Assembly: GCA_002452855.1 (NCBI GenBank)
Contig: DKFS01000088.1
Coordinates: 1-15,112 of the forward strand
Reading direction: 5' to 3'
From: Sulfurospirillum sp. UBA6790
GTDB lineage: Bacteria; Campylobacterota; Campylobacteria; Campylobacterales; Sulfurospirillaceae
DNA: 15,112 nt
This document shows positions 6,147 through 13,389 of this stretch, piece by piece (the stretch's first letter is position 1; every line of letters begins with the position of its first letter). The notes beneath the pieces were generated by a model. It ran no database searches and was not told the DNA's origin. It saw only the letters and a program-made list of their open reading frames with translations. A program made the translations under genes and the position numbers.

Positions 6147-6176
6147 TTGACAACATTACACTCAATGTTGTATAAT
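6147..6176 (+). promoter_or_regulatory. Promoter of the hrcA-grpE-dnaK operon
   Basis: TTGACA (6147-6152) and TATAAT (6171-6176) are both perfect consensus boxes, with an 18-bp spacer. A full -35 box is uncommon in Campylobacterota. The expected transcript start is near 6183. Confidence 0.85.
6150..6171. promoter_or_regulatory. Perfect inverted repeat inside the hrcA promoter
   Basis: ACAACATT (6150-6157), six bases, then AATGTTGT (6164-6171). The repeat fills the spacer and touches both promoter boxes, an ideal place for a repressor. It matches neither CIRCE nor the HspR-binding HAIR consensus, so the binding protein is unknown. Confidence 0.6.
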
Positions 6177-6180
6177 TTCA

Positions 6181-6207
6181 TCAGCAATTAAACATTAAGA
6201 GTGCTAA
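6181..6207. promoter_or_regulatory. Degenerate CIRCE element (HrcA operator)
   Basis: The right arm GAGTGCTAA (6199-6207) matches the CIRCE consensus perfectly. Exactly nine bases before it, TCAGCAATT (6181-6189) matches the left arm TTAGCACTC at six of nine positions. It covers the expected transcript start and the region just before the hrcA ATG, the usual CIRCE position. HrcA autoregulation is therefore likely, with a weakened half-site. Confidence 0.6.
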
Positions 6208-6209
6208 AA

Positions 6210-7013
6210 ATGAAAAAACCTTCAAAGCAAGAGTTGATTTTAGAATCGATTATTCAAGAATATTTAAAATCAAAAATGCCTATAGGTTCATCTGAACTTC
6301 AAATGAAGATGACATTAGGTATTTCACCATCAACTATTCGTATCTATTTTAAAAAACTCTCTGATGAAGGCTCATTAGTACAATTACATGTCAGTAGCGG
6401 ACGTGTACCGACCTTGCAAGCTTTACAAGGGTATTGGCAAGAAAAAATTGATACATCACATCCCGTAACCATTAAAAATATTGATAGAATTAAACGTTCA
6501 ACCAATGAACATAACTTATTTTGCATTGTTGAAAAAAGCGCTGAAGCAACGCTTAAAGAGCTTGTAAGTGTTCAAAATCGTTTTTTACTTTTGGTATTTG
6601 ATGGGCATGAAGTTGTTTTAAAATACAATATTAAAGTAGAGCAATTTCTCAATCGTTTGGTTGGTTGTAAAATGCGAGAGCTCAAAGACATTTCAGCACA
6701 AGTGGGACTCTATGAATTACATGAAAAGCTTTCTGCAATCTTCTTACAATCGCCTATCCTTAAAGAGGGTGAACGCGAGATGTATGCTATTGCACAAGAG
6801 TTACAAAATGATACTTTTATAGAACGGTTTCAAACATTGCATTTTATTGAATCAATTGATGATGGACTTTATTTTGGTGGATTCATTCCCGAAGGGTGTA
6901 TGGCAGTCAAACAAAAGGTTCAGCTTAAAGATGAAGCTTCTAATGCTGAAATGTTCTGTTTTGGTCGCATTGAGAGCGATTTTGAAGATTTTTTTAATCA
7001 AGTTAAGGAGTAA
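6210..7013 (+). CDS. hrcA: Heat-inducible transcription repressor HrcA
   Basis: HrcA represses chaperone operons by binding CIRCE and is activated by GroEL. The N-terminal winged helix is clear: KQELILESIIQEYL (6-19), GISPSTIRIYFKKLSDEG (37-54) as the recognition region, and the wing VSSGRVPTLQALQGYW (about 61-76), which corresponds to the HrcA motif around SAGRVPT. The C-terminal HrcA domain ends in ESIDDGLYFGGFIPEG and the tail. At 267 residues it is much shorter than the roughly 340 of Bacillus HrcA, as in other Campylobacterota. The ATG at 6210 is chosen over the GTG at 6201 because that GTG lies inside the CIRCE half-site. AAGAG at 6197-6201 is the likely ribosome binding site. It is the first gene of the operon with grpE and dnaK. 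Confidence 0.93.
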   Translation: MKKPSKQELILESIIQEYLKSKMPIGSSELQMKMTLGISPSTIRIYFKKLSDEGSLVQLHVSSGRVPTLQALQGYWQEKIDTSHPVTIKNIDRIKRSTNEHNLFCIVEKSAEATLKELVSVQNRFLLLVFDGHEVVLKYNIKVEQFLNRLVGCKMRELKDISAQVGLYELHEKLSAIFLQSPILKEGEREMYAIAQELQNDTFIERFQTLHFIESIDDGLYFGGFIPEGCMAVKQKVQLKDEASNAEMFCFGRIESDFEDFFNQVKE

Positions 7014-7016
7014 CAT

Positions 7017-7577
7017 GTGGATGACAAACTAAAAGAAGAACAGATTCCAAAGGAGTCTGAAGCGATACCTTCGGAAGAGTGCTGTGAAAACAGTGATGAC
7101 GAAGCGTGTTGTGAACCCAATGAAGTGGAACAACTTCAATCCAAAGTAGCTGAACTTGAAGATAAGTATTTAAGAGCTAATGCAGATTTCGATAATATGA
7201 AACGTCGCTTAGAAAAAGAAAAGATGCAAGCTATTTCATACGCTCATGAAGTATTCGCACGTGATTTATTACCAGTGATTGATTCTTTAGAAATGGCAAT
7301 TCTTGCTGGCAATAACAATGAAGTAGAAAGCGCAGAGCTTTTAAATAAAGTTAAAGAAGGCTTAGAATTAACGATTGAGCAATTTCGAAAAGCATTTGAG
7401 AAGCATGGCGTTGAACTTGTAGATATTGAAGGCGCCTTTGATCCAAACTTTCATGAAGCGGTGATGCAATTAGAGAGTGACGAGAAACAAAGTGGTGAAA
7501 TTTTACAGGTATTTCAAAAAGGCTATAAAATAAAAGACCGTATTTTAAGACCAGCAATGGTGAGTATCGTAAAATAA
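7017..7577 (+). CDS. grpE: Nucleotide exchange factor GrpE
   Basis: GrpE is the DnaK cochaperone that releases ADP. At 186 residues it has normal length. It has an acidic N-terminal tail (1-37), a long coiled coil (about 38-95, with KVAELEDKYLRANADFDNMK), and a beta domain with the signature running from FDPNFHEAV (141-149) through GYKIKDRILRPAMVSI (169-184). It starts at a GTG (7017) six bases after AAGGAG (7005-7010). The ATG at 7015 overlaps it but is out of frame and stops after five codons. The hrcA stop lies between the ribosome binding site and the start, so translation is coupled. Odd: two Cys-Cys pairs (C22-C23, C31-C32) in the disordered tail, unusual for GrpE and possibly redox- or metal-responsive. 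Confidence 0.96.
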   Translation: MDDKLKEEQIPKESEAIPSEECCENSDDEACCEPNEVEQLQSKVAELEDKYLRANADFDNMKRRLEKEKMQAISYAHEVFARDLLPVIDSLEMAILAGNNNEVESAELLNKVKEGLELTIEQFRKAFEKHGVELVDIEGAFDPNFHEAVMQLESDEKQSGEILQVFQKGYKIKDRILRPAMVSIVK

Positions 7578-7590
7578 AAAGTTAAGTTTC

Positions 7591-7607
7591 TGCTGGCTTT
7601 GTCAGCA
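7591..7607 (+). other. Hairpin in the grpE-dnaK gap
   Basis: TGCTGGC (7591-7597), a TTT loop, then GTCAGCA (7601-7607) form a 7-bp stem with one G-U pair. No T-run follows, so it looks like an mRNA processing or stabilising hairpin, not a terminator. Confidence 0.5.
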
Positions 7608-7613
7608 AGCTTC

Positions 7614-7661
7614 AGTGCCGAGAGGCTAACGTGGCCAAAAGAAGCTTTGCTTTGTTGGCAT
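7614..7661 (+). repeat. 48-nt intercistronic element, copy A (before dnaK)
   Basis: This block starts AGTGCC, includes GGCTAACGT and AAGCTTTGCTTT, and ends in GCAT. It shares about 38 of 49 aligned positions with the block at 14943-14896 on the minus strand. It ends 27 nt before the dnaK ATG. The GAAGCTT at 7641-7647 pairs with AAGCTTC at 7607-7613, giving a 7-bp closing stem in this copy. Confidence 0.6.
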
Positions 7662-7688
7662 GTCAAAAATTAATAAAAGGATAAAAAA

Positions 7689-9572
7689 ATGGGAAAAGTA
7701 ATTGGTATCGATTTAGGAACAACAAACTCGTGTGTATGTGTTTATGAAAGAGGTGAAAGTAAAGTTATCCCTAATAAAGAGGGTAAAAATACAACGCCTT
7801 CCGTTGTTGCATTTACCGATAAAGAAGAGGTTCTTGTCGGTGATACAGCAAAACGTCAAGCCGTCACCAATCCAAAAAGAACCATCTATTCTATCAAAAG
7901 AATTATGGGTCTTATGAGCAACGAAGACAAAGCAAATGAAGCTAAAAAACGTCTTCCATATGCAGTTGTAGACAGAAATGGCGCATGTGCTATTGAAATT
8001 GATGGTAAAGTTTATACACCTCAAGAGATCAGCGCAAAAGTATTAATGAAATTAAAAGAAGATGCAGAGAGTTTCTTGGGTGAAGAAGTAACTGACGCAG
8101 TTATCACCGTTCCTGCATATTTCAATGACAGCCAAAGAAAAGCAACAAAAGAGGCGGGTACGATTGCAGGTTTAAATGTACTTCGTATTATCAATGAACC
8201 AACAGCAGCGGCTCTTTCTTATGGTTTAGATAAAAAAGAGGCTGAAAAAATCGTTGTTTATGACTTGGGTGGTGGTACATTTGACGTTACCGTTCTTGAA
8301 ACAGGTGATAATGTTGTTGAAGTTTTGGCAACCGGTGGTGATGCATTCTTAGGGGGTGATGACTTTGATAACCGCTTAATCGATTGGTTGGTTGCAGAAT
8401 TTAAAAATGAAAATGGCATTGACCTTAAAGCGGATGTTATGGCACTTCAAAGACTTAAAGAAGCGGCTGAAAATGCAAAAAAAGAACTTTCATCTTCCAA
8501 TGAAACAGAGATTAATTTACCATTTATCACAGCGGATGCAACAGGTCCAAAACACTTGGTTAAAAAACTTACGCGTGCAAAATTTGAGTCTATGATTGAA
8601 GATTTAGTAGCACTTACTATTAAAAAAATCAAAGAAGTTGTTAATGACTCTGATTTGAAAAAAGCTGAGATTAAAGAAATTGTTATGGTCGGTGGATCAA
8701 CGCGTGTTCCTCTGGTTCAACAAAAAGTCAAAGAATTCTTCGAGAAAGAACTGAACAAATCTGTAAACCCTGATGAAGTGGTTGCTATTGGTGCAGCAAT
8801 TCAAGGCGCAGTCATTAAAGGTGATGTTAAAGATATTCTTCTTTTAGATGTTACACCTCTTAGCCTTGGTATTGAGACACTAGGTGGTGTTATGACAAAA
8901 CTCATCGAAAAAGGTACGACGATTCCAGTTAAAAAATCTCAGGTATTCTCGACAGCAGAAGATAACCAACCCGCGGTTACCATTCATGCCCTACAAGGCG
9001 AGCGTGAGTTTGCAAGAGATAATAAGTCACTCGGTCAGTTCAATCTTGAGAGTATCCCACCAGCACCTCGTGGTGTACCTCAAATCGAAGTTGCGTTTGA
9101 CATCGATGCAAATGGTATCTTAACTGTTTCAGCTAAAGATAAAGCAACCGGTAAAGCACAAGAAATTAAAATTTCTGGTAGCTCAGGACTTGATGATGCT
9201 GAAATCGAGAGAATGGTCAAAGATGCAGAACTTCATAAAGAAGAAGATAAAAAACGTAAAGAAGCAGTAGATGCTAGAAATCAAGCAGATGCGCTAGCAC
9301 ATCAAACAGAAAAATCGTTAAGTGAGATGGGCGATGCAATTAGTGCTGAAGATAAAGCTAAAATTGAAGCAGAACTAAAAGCACTTAAAGATGTTTTAGC
9401 GAATGAAAGTGCAACAAAAGACCAAATTGATGCGAAAGTAAAATCGTTAAGTGAAGCAAGCCATAAACTTGCAGAAGCAATGTATAAAAAAGAACAGGGT
9501 GGTGCAGCAGGTGGCGCTGAACAACCAAAAGCTAAAAAAGATGACGATGTCATCGACGCTGAAGTAGAATAA
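7689..9572 (+). CDS. dnaK: Chaperone protein DnaK (Hsp70)
   Basis: DnaK is the ATP-dependent Hsp70 chaperone, working with DnaJ and GrpE on unfolded proteins. The 627 residues are standard. The nucleotide-binding domain shows all three signatures: [10 protein letters not shown] (6-15), [15 protein letters not shown] and [17 protein letters not shown]. The conserved linker [14 protein letters not shown] leads to the substrate-binding domain, then a Lys/Glu-rich lid helix, a Gly/Ala-rich segment ([14 protein letters not shown]) and the conserved tail [16 protein letters not shown] stands seven bases before the ATG. It is the last gene of the hrcA operon, preceded by a structured 111-nt gap that could alter its level relative to grpE, and followed by a strong terminator. 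Cys15 is the usual residue; Cys17 is an extra one. Confidence 0.99.
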   Translation: MGKVIGIDLGTTNSCVCVYERGESKVIPNKEGKNTTPSVVAFTDKEEVLVGDTAKRQAVTNPKRTIYSIKRIMGLMSNEDKANEAKKRLPYAVVDRNGACAIEIDGKVYTPQEISAKVLMKLKEDAESFLGEEVTDAVITVPAYFNDSQRKATKEAGTIAGLNVLRIINEPTAAALSYGLDKKEAEKIVVYDLGGGTFDVTVLETGDNVVEVLATGGDAFLGGDDFDNRLIDWLVAEFKNENGIDLKADVMALQRLKEAAENAKKELSSSNETEINLPFITADATGPKHLVKKLTRAKFESMIEDLVALTIKKIKEVVNDSDLKKAEIKEIVMVGGSTRVPLVQQKVKEFFEKELNKSVNPDEVVAIGAAIQGAVIKGDVKDILLLDVTPLSLGIETLGGVMTKLIEKGTTIPVKKSQVFSTAEDNQPAVTIHALQGEREFARDNKSLGQFNLESIPPAPRGVPQIEVAFDIDANGILTVSAKDKATGKAQEIKISGSSGLDDAEIERMVKDAELHKEEDKKRKEAVDARNQADALAHQTEKSLSEMGDAISAEDKAKIEAELKALKDVLANESATKDQIDAKVKSLSEASHKLAEAMYKKEQGGAAGGAEQPKAKKDDDVIDAEVE

Positions 9573-9581
9573 TCTTCTAAG

Positions 9582-9615
9582 CTCTTCAATCCATTCAAAC
9601 GGATTGAAGAGTTCT
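9582..9615 (+). terminator. Terminator of the hrcA-grpE-dnaK operon
   Basis: CTCTTCAATCC (9582-9592) and GGATTGAAGAG (9601-9611) form a perfect 11-bp stem with an 8-nt loop, followed by TTCTTTCATTT. The stem is strong but the T-tract is interrupted. It may also slow transcripts arriving from ppk2 on the other strand. Confidence 0.8.
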
Positions 9616-9638
9616 TTCATTTAACCTCTAAAATAATA

Positions 9639-9648
9639 TTACATGTAA
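9639..9648. repeat. TTACATGTAA palindrome, copy 3 (intergenic)
   Basis: A perfect 10-bp palindrome between the dnaK terminator and the ppk2 stop, flanked on both sides by AATAATATT-like sequence. This is the only intergenic copy in the window. Confidence 0.55.
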
Positions 9649-9656
9649 ATAATATT

Positions 9657-10544
9657 TTAACCGTTTAAATGTGATAAATTTTCATTTGGCAAGCTTTTTT
9701 CCATAATTTCTATCTCTTCTTTGCCTGTTCTAATGATTTCTTTATCACACGCTAATTTTTTGTTTTTGATTTTATTGGGATACTCGACATTGCGTAAAAT
9801 ATGGCGAATTGTATTGAGTCGTGCTTTTCGCTTATCATCAGACAAAACAATCGTCCATGGGCAACGAGGGTTATTGGATGCTAAAAGCATTGAATATTTA
9901 GCGACAGTATATTCATCCCAAAGCTCTTGTGATTTTTCATCAACAGGAGAAAGTTTAAACTGTTTAAGAGGGTCCGTTTTACGTTCTTTAAAGCGTTTGG
10001 CTTGCTCTTCTTTACTGACTGAAAAATAGAATTTAAATAAAAGAATCCCAGAATTTGCAAGCATCGTCTCAAATTTGGGAACTTCTCTTAAAAACTCTTT
10101 GTGTTCTTCTTGTGTACAAAAGCCCATCACGGGTTCAACACCCGCTCTATTGTACCAAGAACGGTCAAATAAAACAATTTCACCTGCTGAGGGTAAATGT
10201 TGTGTGTAGCGTTGAAAATACCATTGGCTTTTTTCTGTATCGGAGGGTTTTGAAAGTGCGACAATGCGTGCGCCACGAGGATTGAGATGCTCTGTGATAC
10301 GTTTAATGGTACCACCTTTTCCAGCGGCATCACGTCCTTCAACAAGAATCAACACTTTAAGACCTTTGTCTTTAACGTGGTTTTGAAATTTGAGTAATTC
10401 AATTTGAAGAGTTTTGAGTTCTTTTTCATATTTTAGTTCGCTTTTTTTAACCCAAATTTGCACTTTATCATTGTCACCTGACTCTTTAGCCATCACCACT
10501 TCTTCATTCTGAAGTGTGATTTTTTCTTTTTTCTTTTTGCCCAT
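9657..10544 (-). CDS. ppk2: Polyphosphate kinase 2 (PPK2 family)
   Basis: PPK2 enzymes use inorganic polyphosphate to phosphorylate nucleoside di- or monophosphates, favouring nucleotide formation. At 295 residues with a single domain it fits the class I type, typically polyP:ADP/GDP kinases. The Walker A loop is VEGRDAAGKGGTIKR (68-82), the Walker B/catalytic motif FDRSWYNRAGVEPVMGF (126-142), and the lid has the Arg/Lys-rich RFKERKTDPLKQFKLSP (184-200). The N-terminus is Lys-rich. The frame opens at a GTG at 10568, but the ATG at 10544 is preferred because GGAG stands five bases upstream of it. It is convergent with dnaK and divergent from dsbD, with its own promoter in a short gap. Preference for ADP over GDP or AMP cannot be read from sequence. 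Confidence 0.94.
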   Translation of the reverse strand: MGKKKKEKITLQNEEVVMAKESGDNDKVQIWVKKSELKYEKELKTLQIELLKFQNHVKDKGLKVLILVEGRDAAGKGGTIKRITEHLNPRGARIVALSKPSDTEKSQWYFQRYTQHLPSAGEIVLFDRSWYNRAGVEPVMGFCTQEEHKEFLREVPKFETMLANSGILLFKFYFSVSKEEQAKRFKERKTDPLKQFKLSPVDEKSQELWDEYTVAKYSMLLASNNPRCPWTIVLSDDKRKARLNTIRHILRNVEYPNKIKNKKLACDKEIIRTGKEEIEIMEKSLPNENLSHLNG

Positions 10545-10615
10545 GTGCACTCCATTTTGAGATATCACTCTCTAGAAATCGTATTAATTTAAAAAAGATT
10601 TAGAGGGAGATTAGA

Positions 10616-10621
10616 TACAAT
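10616..10621 (+). promoter_or_regulatory. -10 box of the dsbD promoter
   Basis: TACAAT lies 28 bases before the dsbD GTG, inside the 105-base divergent gap with ppk2. No clear -35 box is visible. Confidence 0.4.
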
Positions 10622-10649
10622 AAAAAATTATATTAGTAAAGGCTATTTA

Positions 10650-12389
10650 GTGCGATATATTATAAAATATTTTACCTTGGTGTGTTTCCTTCTTTTTGGT
10701 TCGCTGCATGCAATAGAAAAACCGACATTTATAACGCCTGAAGAGGCTTTTAAAGTTAGTGCTATTCAAGATGCAGAAAGCGTTAAAATACAGTTTGATA
10801 TTCATCAAGGTGTTTATTTATACGATGATAAGATAAAAATTGAATTGGTAGAACCTAAAAAAATTGATTTTACCCCTTCCATTAAAAGACCTCCTGCCGA
10901 AAATTTCCATGATTATATGACACAGAGAAAATCATTTGAGTTGATAGTGCCACAAGCGTTATTGCATCAATACAGTCCAAAAGGTTCCTTTACTTTAAAA
11001 GTTTCGTACCAAGGGTGTGCGGATGCGGGGATTTGTTATCAGCCACTCTCTACACAATTTAGCTTTCCTAAAAAAGGAAGCGTAGCATTATCTGAACAAG
11101 AAGGTATTGCAGCACAATTGGCTAGCGGAAATGTTGCTTTCGTTTTACTGAGCTTTTTTGGTTTTGGCTTACTTCTATCTTTAACACCATGTGTGTTTCC
11201 GATGATTCCTATTCTCTCTTCTATTATTGTATCGCAACCAAGTGTTTCAATGGGTGCTAAAAAAGGTTTCTTACTCTCCTTAATTTATGTATTAGCCATG
11301 TCCTTAGCTTACACGATAGCAGGGATTTTAGCAGCTCTGTTTGGTGCAAATTTACAAGTTTCCATGCAAAATCCATGGGTGATTAGTCTCTTCAGTGCCA
11401 TTTTTGTCTTGTTAGCGCTTTCCATGTTTGGTTTTTATGAGATTAAAATGCCTAATTTCATACAAAATAGAGTCAATAAAAAATCTGGCGAAGCTCAAGC
11501 ACAAGGTGTTATTGGCATCGCTATTATGGGATTTTTATCGGCTTTGATTGTAGGACCGTGTGTTGCGGCACCTCTTGCAGGCGCATTGATATACATTGGA
11601 CAAAGTGGAGACGCTCTTTTAGGCGGTGCGGCATTATTCGTTATGAGTCTTGGGATGGGCGCGCCACTCTTGCTCATTGGTACAACAGCTGGGCGTTATA
11701 TGCCACGTCCTGGCGTGTGGATGCAAAACATAACAGCCTTTTTTGGTGTACTGCTTTTAGGCGTTGCTATTTGGATGCTTTCACGCATCTTACCGGGTAA
11801 TGCAACGATGGCATTATGGATGTTACTTGTAATCTGTTCTTCAATCTATTTTGGAGCATTAGAGCCTTTTGTTTCCACAACGCGTGGATGGCAAAAACTT
11901 TTGAAAAGTTTTTTATTTATTGTCTTGCTTTATGGTGTTATGCTCTTTTTTGGCCTTCTCAGTGGTGCAACCAATCCATTGATGCCTTTGGAAAAATTGA
12001 CGCTTAAAACAACAAGCACACAAGAGAATGTAACAAAGAGTGTTTTTAAAAAAATAAAAAACTTAGAGGAACTGACAAAGACACTGCAAACATCTGAGCA
12101 AGTAGTCATGCTAGATTTTTATGCTGATTGGTGTGTTAATTGCATTGAGTTTGAACAATTTACCTTTTCAGACCCGAGAGTTAAAGCCAAATTAGCATCT
12201 TTAATGCTATTACAAGCCGATGTGACAAAAAATAGTGACGATGACAAGGTTTTACAAAAAACATTTAATATCTTTGGTCCGCCAGCAATTTTATTTTTTA
12301 AAAATGGGAAAGAAATCAGCGAGCTACGTTTAGTAGGGTATAAAAATGCCGATGAGTTTTTGGCACATCTTGAAAAATTAGGACTGTAA
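10650..12389 (+). CDS. dsbD: Thiol:disulfide interchange protein DsbD
   Basis: DsbD moves electrons from cytosolic thioredoxin across the inner membrane to periplasmic partners such as cytochrome c maturation proteins and DsbC. All three domains are present in 579 residues. A signal peptide (1-21, cleavage after SLHA) precedes the periplasmic alpha domain with CADAGIC (C123, C129). The eight-segment membrane domain (about 160-440) carries the two functional cysteines in LTPCVFPMIP (C181) and VGPCVAAPLAG (C304). The C-terminal thioredoxin-like domain has FYADWCVNC (C495, C498). All six catalytic cysteines are intact. The start is a GTG at 10650 with AAAGG at 10638-10642. The gene is followed after one base by a small gene of unknown role. 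High c-type cytochrome content in this phylum makes a role in cytochrome c maturation likely. Confidence 0.95.
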   Translation: MRYIIKYFTLVCFLLFGSLHAIEKPTFITPEEAFKVSAIQDAESVKIQFDIHQGVYLYDDKIKIELVEPKKIDFTPSIKRPPAENFHDYMTQRKSFELIVPQALLHQYSPKGSFTLKVSYQGCADAGICYQPLSTQFSFPKKGSVALSEQEGIAAQLASGNVAFVLLSFFGFGLLLSLTPCVFPMIPILSSIIVSQPSVSMGAKKGFLLSLIYVLAMSLAYTIAGILAALFGANLQVSMQNPWVISLFSAIFVLLALSMFGFYEIKMPNFIQNRVNKKSGEAQAQGVIGIAIMGFLSALIVGPCVAAPLAGALIYIGQSGDALLGGAALFVMSLGMGAPLLLIGTTAGRYMPRPGVWMQNITAFFGVLLLGVAIWMLSRILPGNATMALWMLLVICSSIYFGALEPFVSTTRGWQKLLKSFLFIVLLYGVMLFFGLLSGATNPLMPLEKLTLKTTSTQENVTKSVFKKIKNLEELTKTLQTSEQVVMLDFYADWCVNCIEFEQFTFSDPRVKAKLASLMLLQADVTKNSDDDKVLQKTFNIFGPPAILFFKNGKEISELRLVGYKNADEFLAHLEKLGL

Positions 12390-12390
12390 G

Positions 12391-12681
12391 ATGGAAGTTG
12401 TTTTAATTGTTGAAGTTCAAGGGTTAAAAGATCAAGACGTATTTGAAAAGCATTTAAAAAAAGAAGGGTTTACCCCAATTCCGGATGAAGCACTTGCGTA
12501 TCATGGTACGACAACAACGCATCTTTTTAGTACGCGTGCTTTCATTTTAGAAGTAGTTGAAAAGGGATTGAAAAAAACAGGGTTTGATACATGTAAAATT
12601 ATTTTCCAAGTAGGAGATAATCCAATGGAAGCGTATCTTTTCCATCAAGAAAAAGATACGTTTGAGCAAGTTTCTGTTTAA
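12391..12681 (+). CDS. Conserved-looking protein of unknown function downstream of dsbD
   Basis: A 96-residue soluble protein that I cannot assign. It starts with a beta strand (MEVVLIVEVQGL), followed by charged helices, a Thr-rich turn (YHGTTTTHLF, about 42-51), a second helix (FILEVVEKGLKK) and a strand (CKIIFQVGD), which suggests a small alpha/beta sandwich of the ferredoxin-like kind. There is one cysteine and no signal peptide. The ATG lies one base after the dsbD stop, with AGGA (12380-12383) inside the dsbD coding end, so the two are almost certainly cotranscribed and coupled. Its stop TAA directly abuts the stop of the convergent kdsB. A role related to dsbD is only suggested by position. 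It holds a TACATGTA core at 12588-12595. Confidence 0.8.
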   Translation: MEVVLIVEVQGLKDQDVFEKHLKKEGFTPIPDEALAYHGTTTTHLFSTRAFILEVVEKGLKKTGFDTCKIIFQVGDNPMEAYLFHQEKDTFEQVSV

Positions 12682-13386
12682 TTACGCAAAAAAGGCTAAA
12701 GCTTTCTCCAAATCTTCGGGTGTGTCAATACCAAAGCTTTGACTTGTAACTTCTACCATTGCGATTTTATATCCGTGGTAGAGAGCTCGAAGTTGTTCTA
12801 ATTTTTCGATATGCTCTAAAGGTGCATTGGGGAGTGCACAAAAAGTTTGGAGTGATTTTTTGCGAAAGGCATAAATACCTAAATGTCCAAAATAATCTTC
12901 AAATCCACCTTCTCTATCATAGGGAATTGGGCTGCGTGAAAAATAGATTGCATGATTGTTTGCATCTAAAATGACTTTGACAAGATTGGGGTCTTTTACA
13001 TGTAAAAGATCAATTTTCTTACAAGCACTGGTAATCATCGCATCGCTTTGTTTGGCGCGTTCGATAACGCTTCTAACGACACTTTCTTCAATAAAAGGCT
13101 CATCGGCTTGGACATTCACAATAATTTCATCATCATTCAGATTCAACTTTGATGCTGCTTCATTGATTCTGTCGGTACCACTTTGATGATTTTGTGATGT
13201 TAAAATCGCTTTAAACCCGTAGTTTTGTGCCAAAGTTACGACTTCATTTGTATCGGCGGCAATGGTGACATTATCAATAGCTTGAACACGCTTTGCCGTG
13301 GCAATTACCATAGGAATGCCATGAATATTTGCCAAGATTTTATTGGGAAACCGTGTTGATGCAAGTCTCGCAGGAATAATAATCAT
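12682..13386 (-). CDS. kdsB: 3-deoxy-manno-octulosonate cytidylyltransferase
   Basis: KdsB activates Kdo with CTP to CMP-Kdo for the inner core of lipopolysaccharide. At 234 residues it is slightly shorter than E. coli KdsB (about 248). The family motifs are intact: IIPARLASTRFPNKIL (3-18, CTP binding), SGTDRINEA (69-77), VNVQADEPFI (90-99), YFSRSPIPYDR, FGHLGIYAFRKKSL, EKLEQLRAL and GIDTPEDLEKA at the C-terminus. The ATG at 13386 follows the thrC stop by three bases, and AAAAGG in the last thrC codons serves as ribosome binding site, so translation is coupled to thrC. It contains the 18-bp palindrome TCTTTTACATGTAAAAGA at 12992-13009. Confidence 0.95.
   Translation of the reverse strand: MIIIPARLASTRFPNKILANIHGIPMVIATAKRVQAIDNVTIAADTNEVVTLAQNYGFKAILTSQNHQSGTDRINEAASKLNLNDDEIIVNVQADEPFIEESVVRSVIERAKQSDAMITSACKKIDLLHVKDPNLVKVILDANNHAIYFSRSPIPYDREGGFEDYFGHLGIYAFRKKSLQTFCALPNAPLEHIEKLEQLRALYHGYKIAMVEVTSQSFGIDTPEDLEKALAFFA
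12992..13009. repeat. TTTACATGTAAA palindrome, copy 4 (18 bp)
   Basis: TCTTTTACATGTAAAAGA is a perfect 18-bp palindrome, the longest copy in the window, inside kdsB. It encodes Leu-Leu-His-Val-Lys on the minus strand. Confidence 0.65.
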
Positions 13387-13389
13387 ACC

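Noticed and set aside
6201..6209. GTG at 6201 as the hrcA start
   Set aside because: It lies inside the perfect half of the CIRCE-like element and overlaps the AAGAG ribosome binding site; the ATG at 6210 is better placed.
7591..7661. Terminator between grpE and dnaK
   Set aside because: Hairpins are present but no T-run follows, and no new promoter for dnaK is evident; read-through or processing is more likely.
10545..10568. GTG at 10568 as the ppk2 start
   Set aside because: The ATG at 10544 has GGAG at a good distance, whereas the eight extra residues have no such support.
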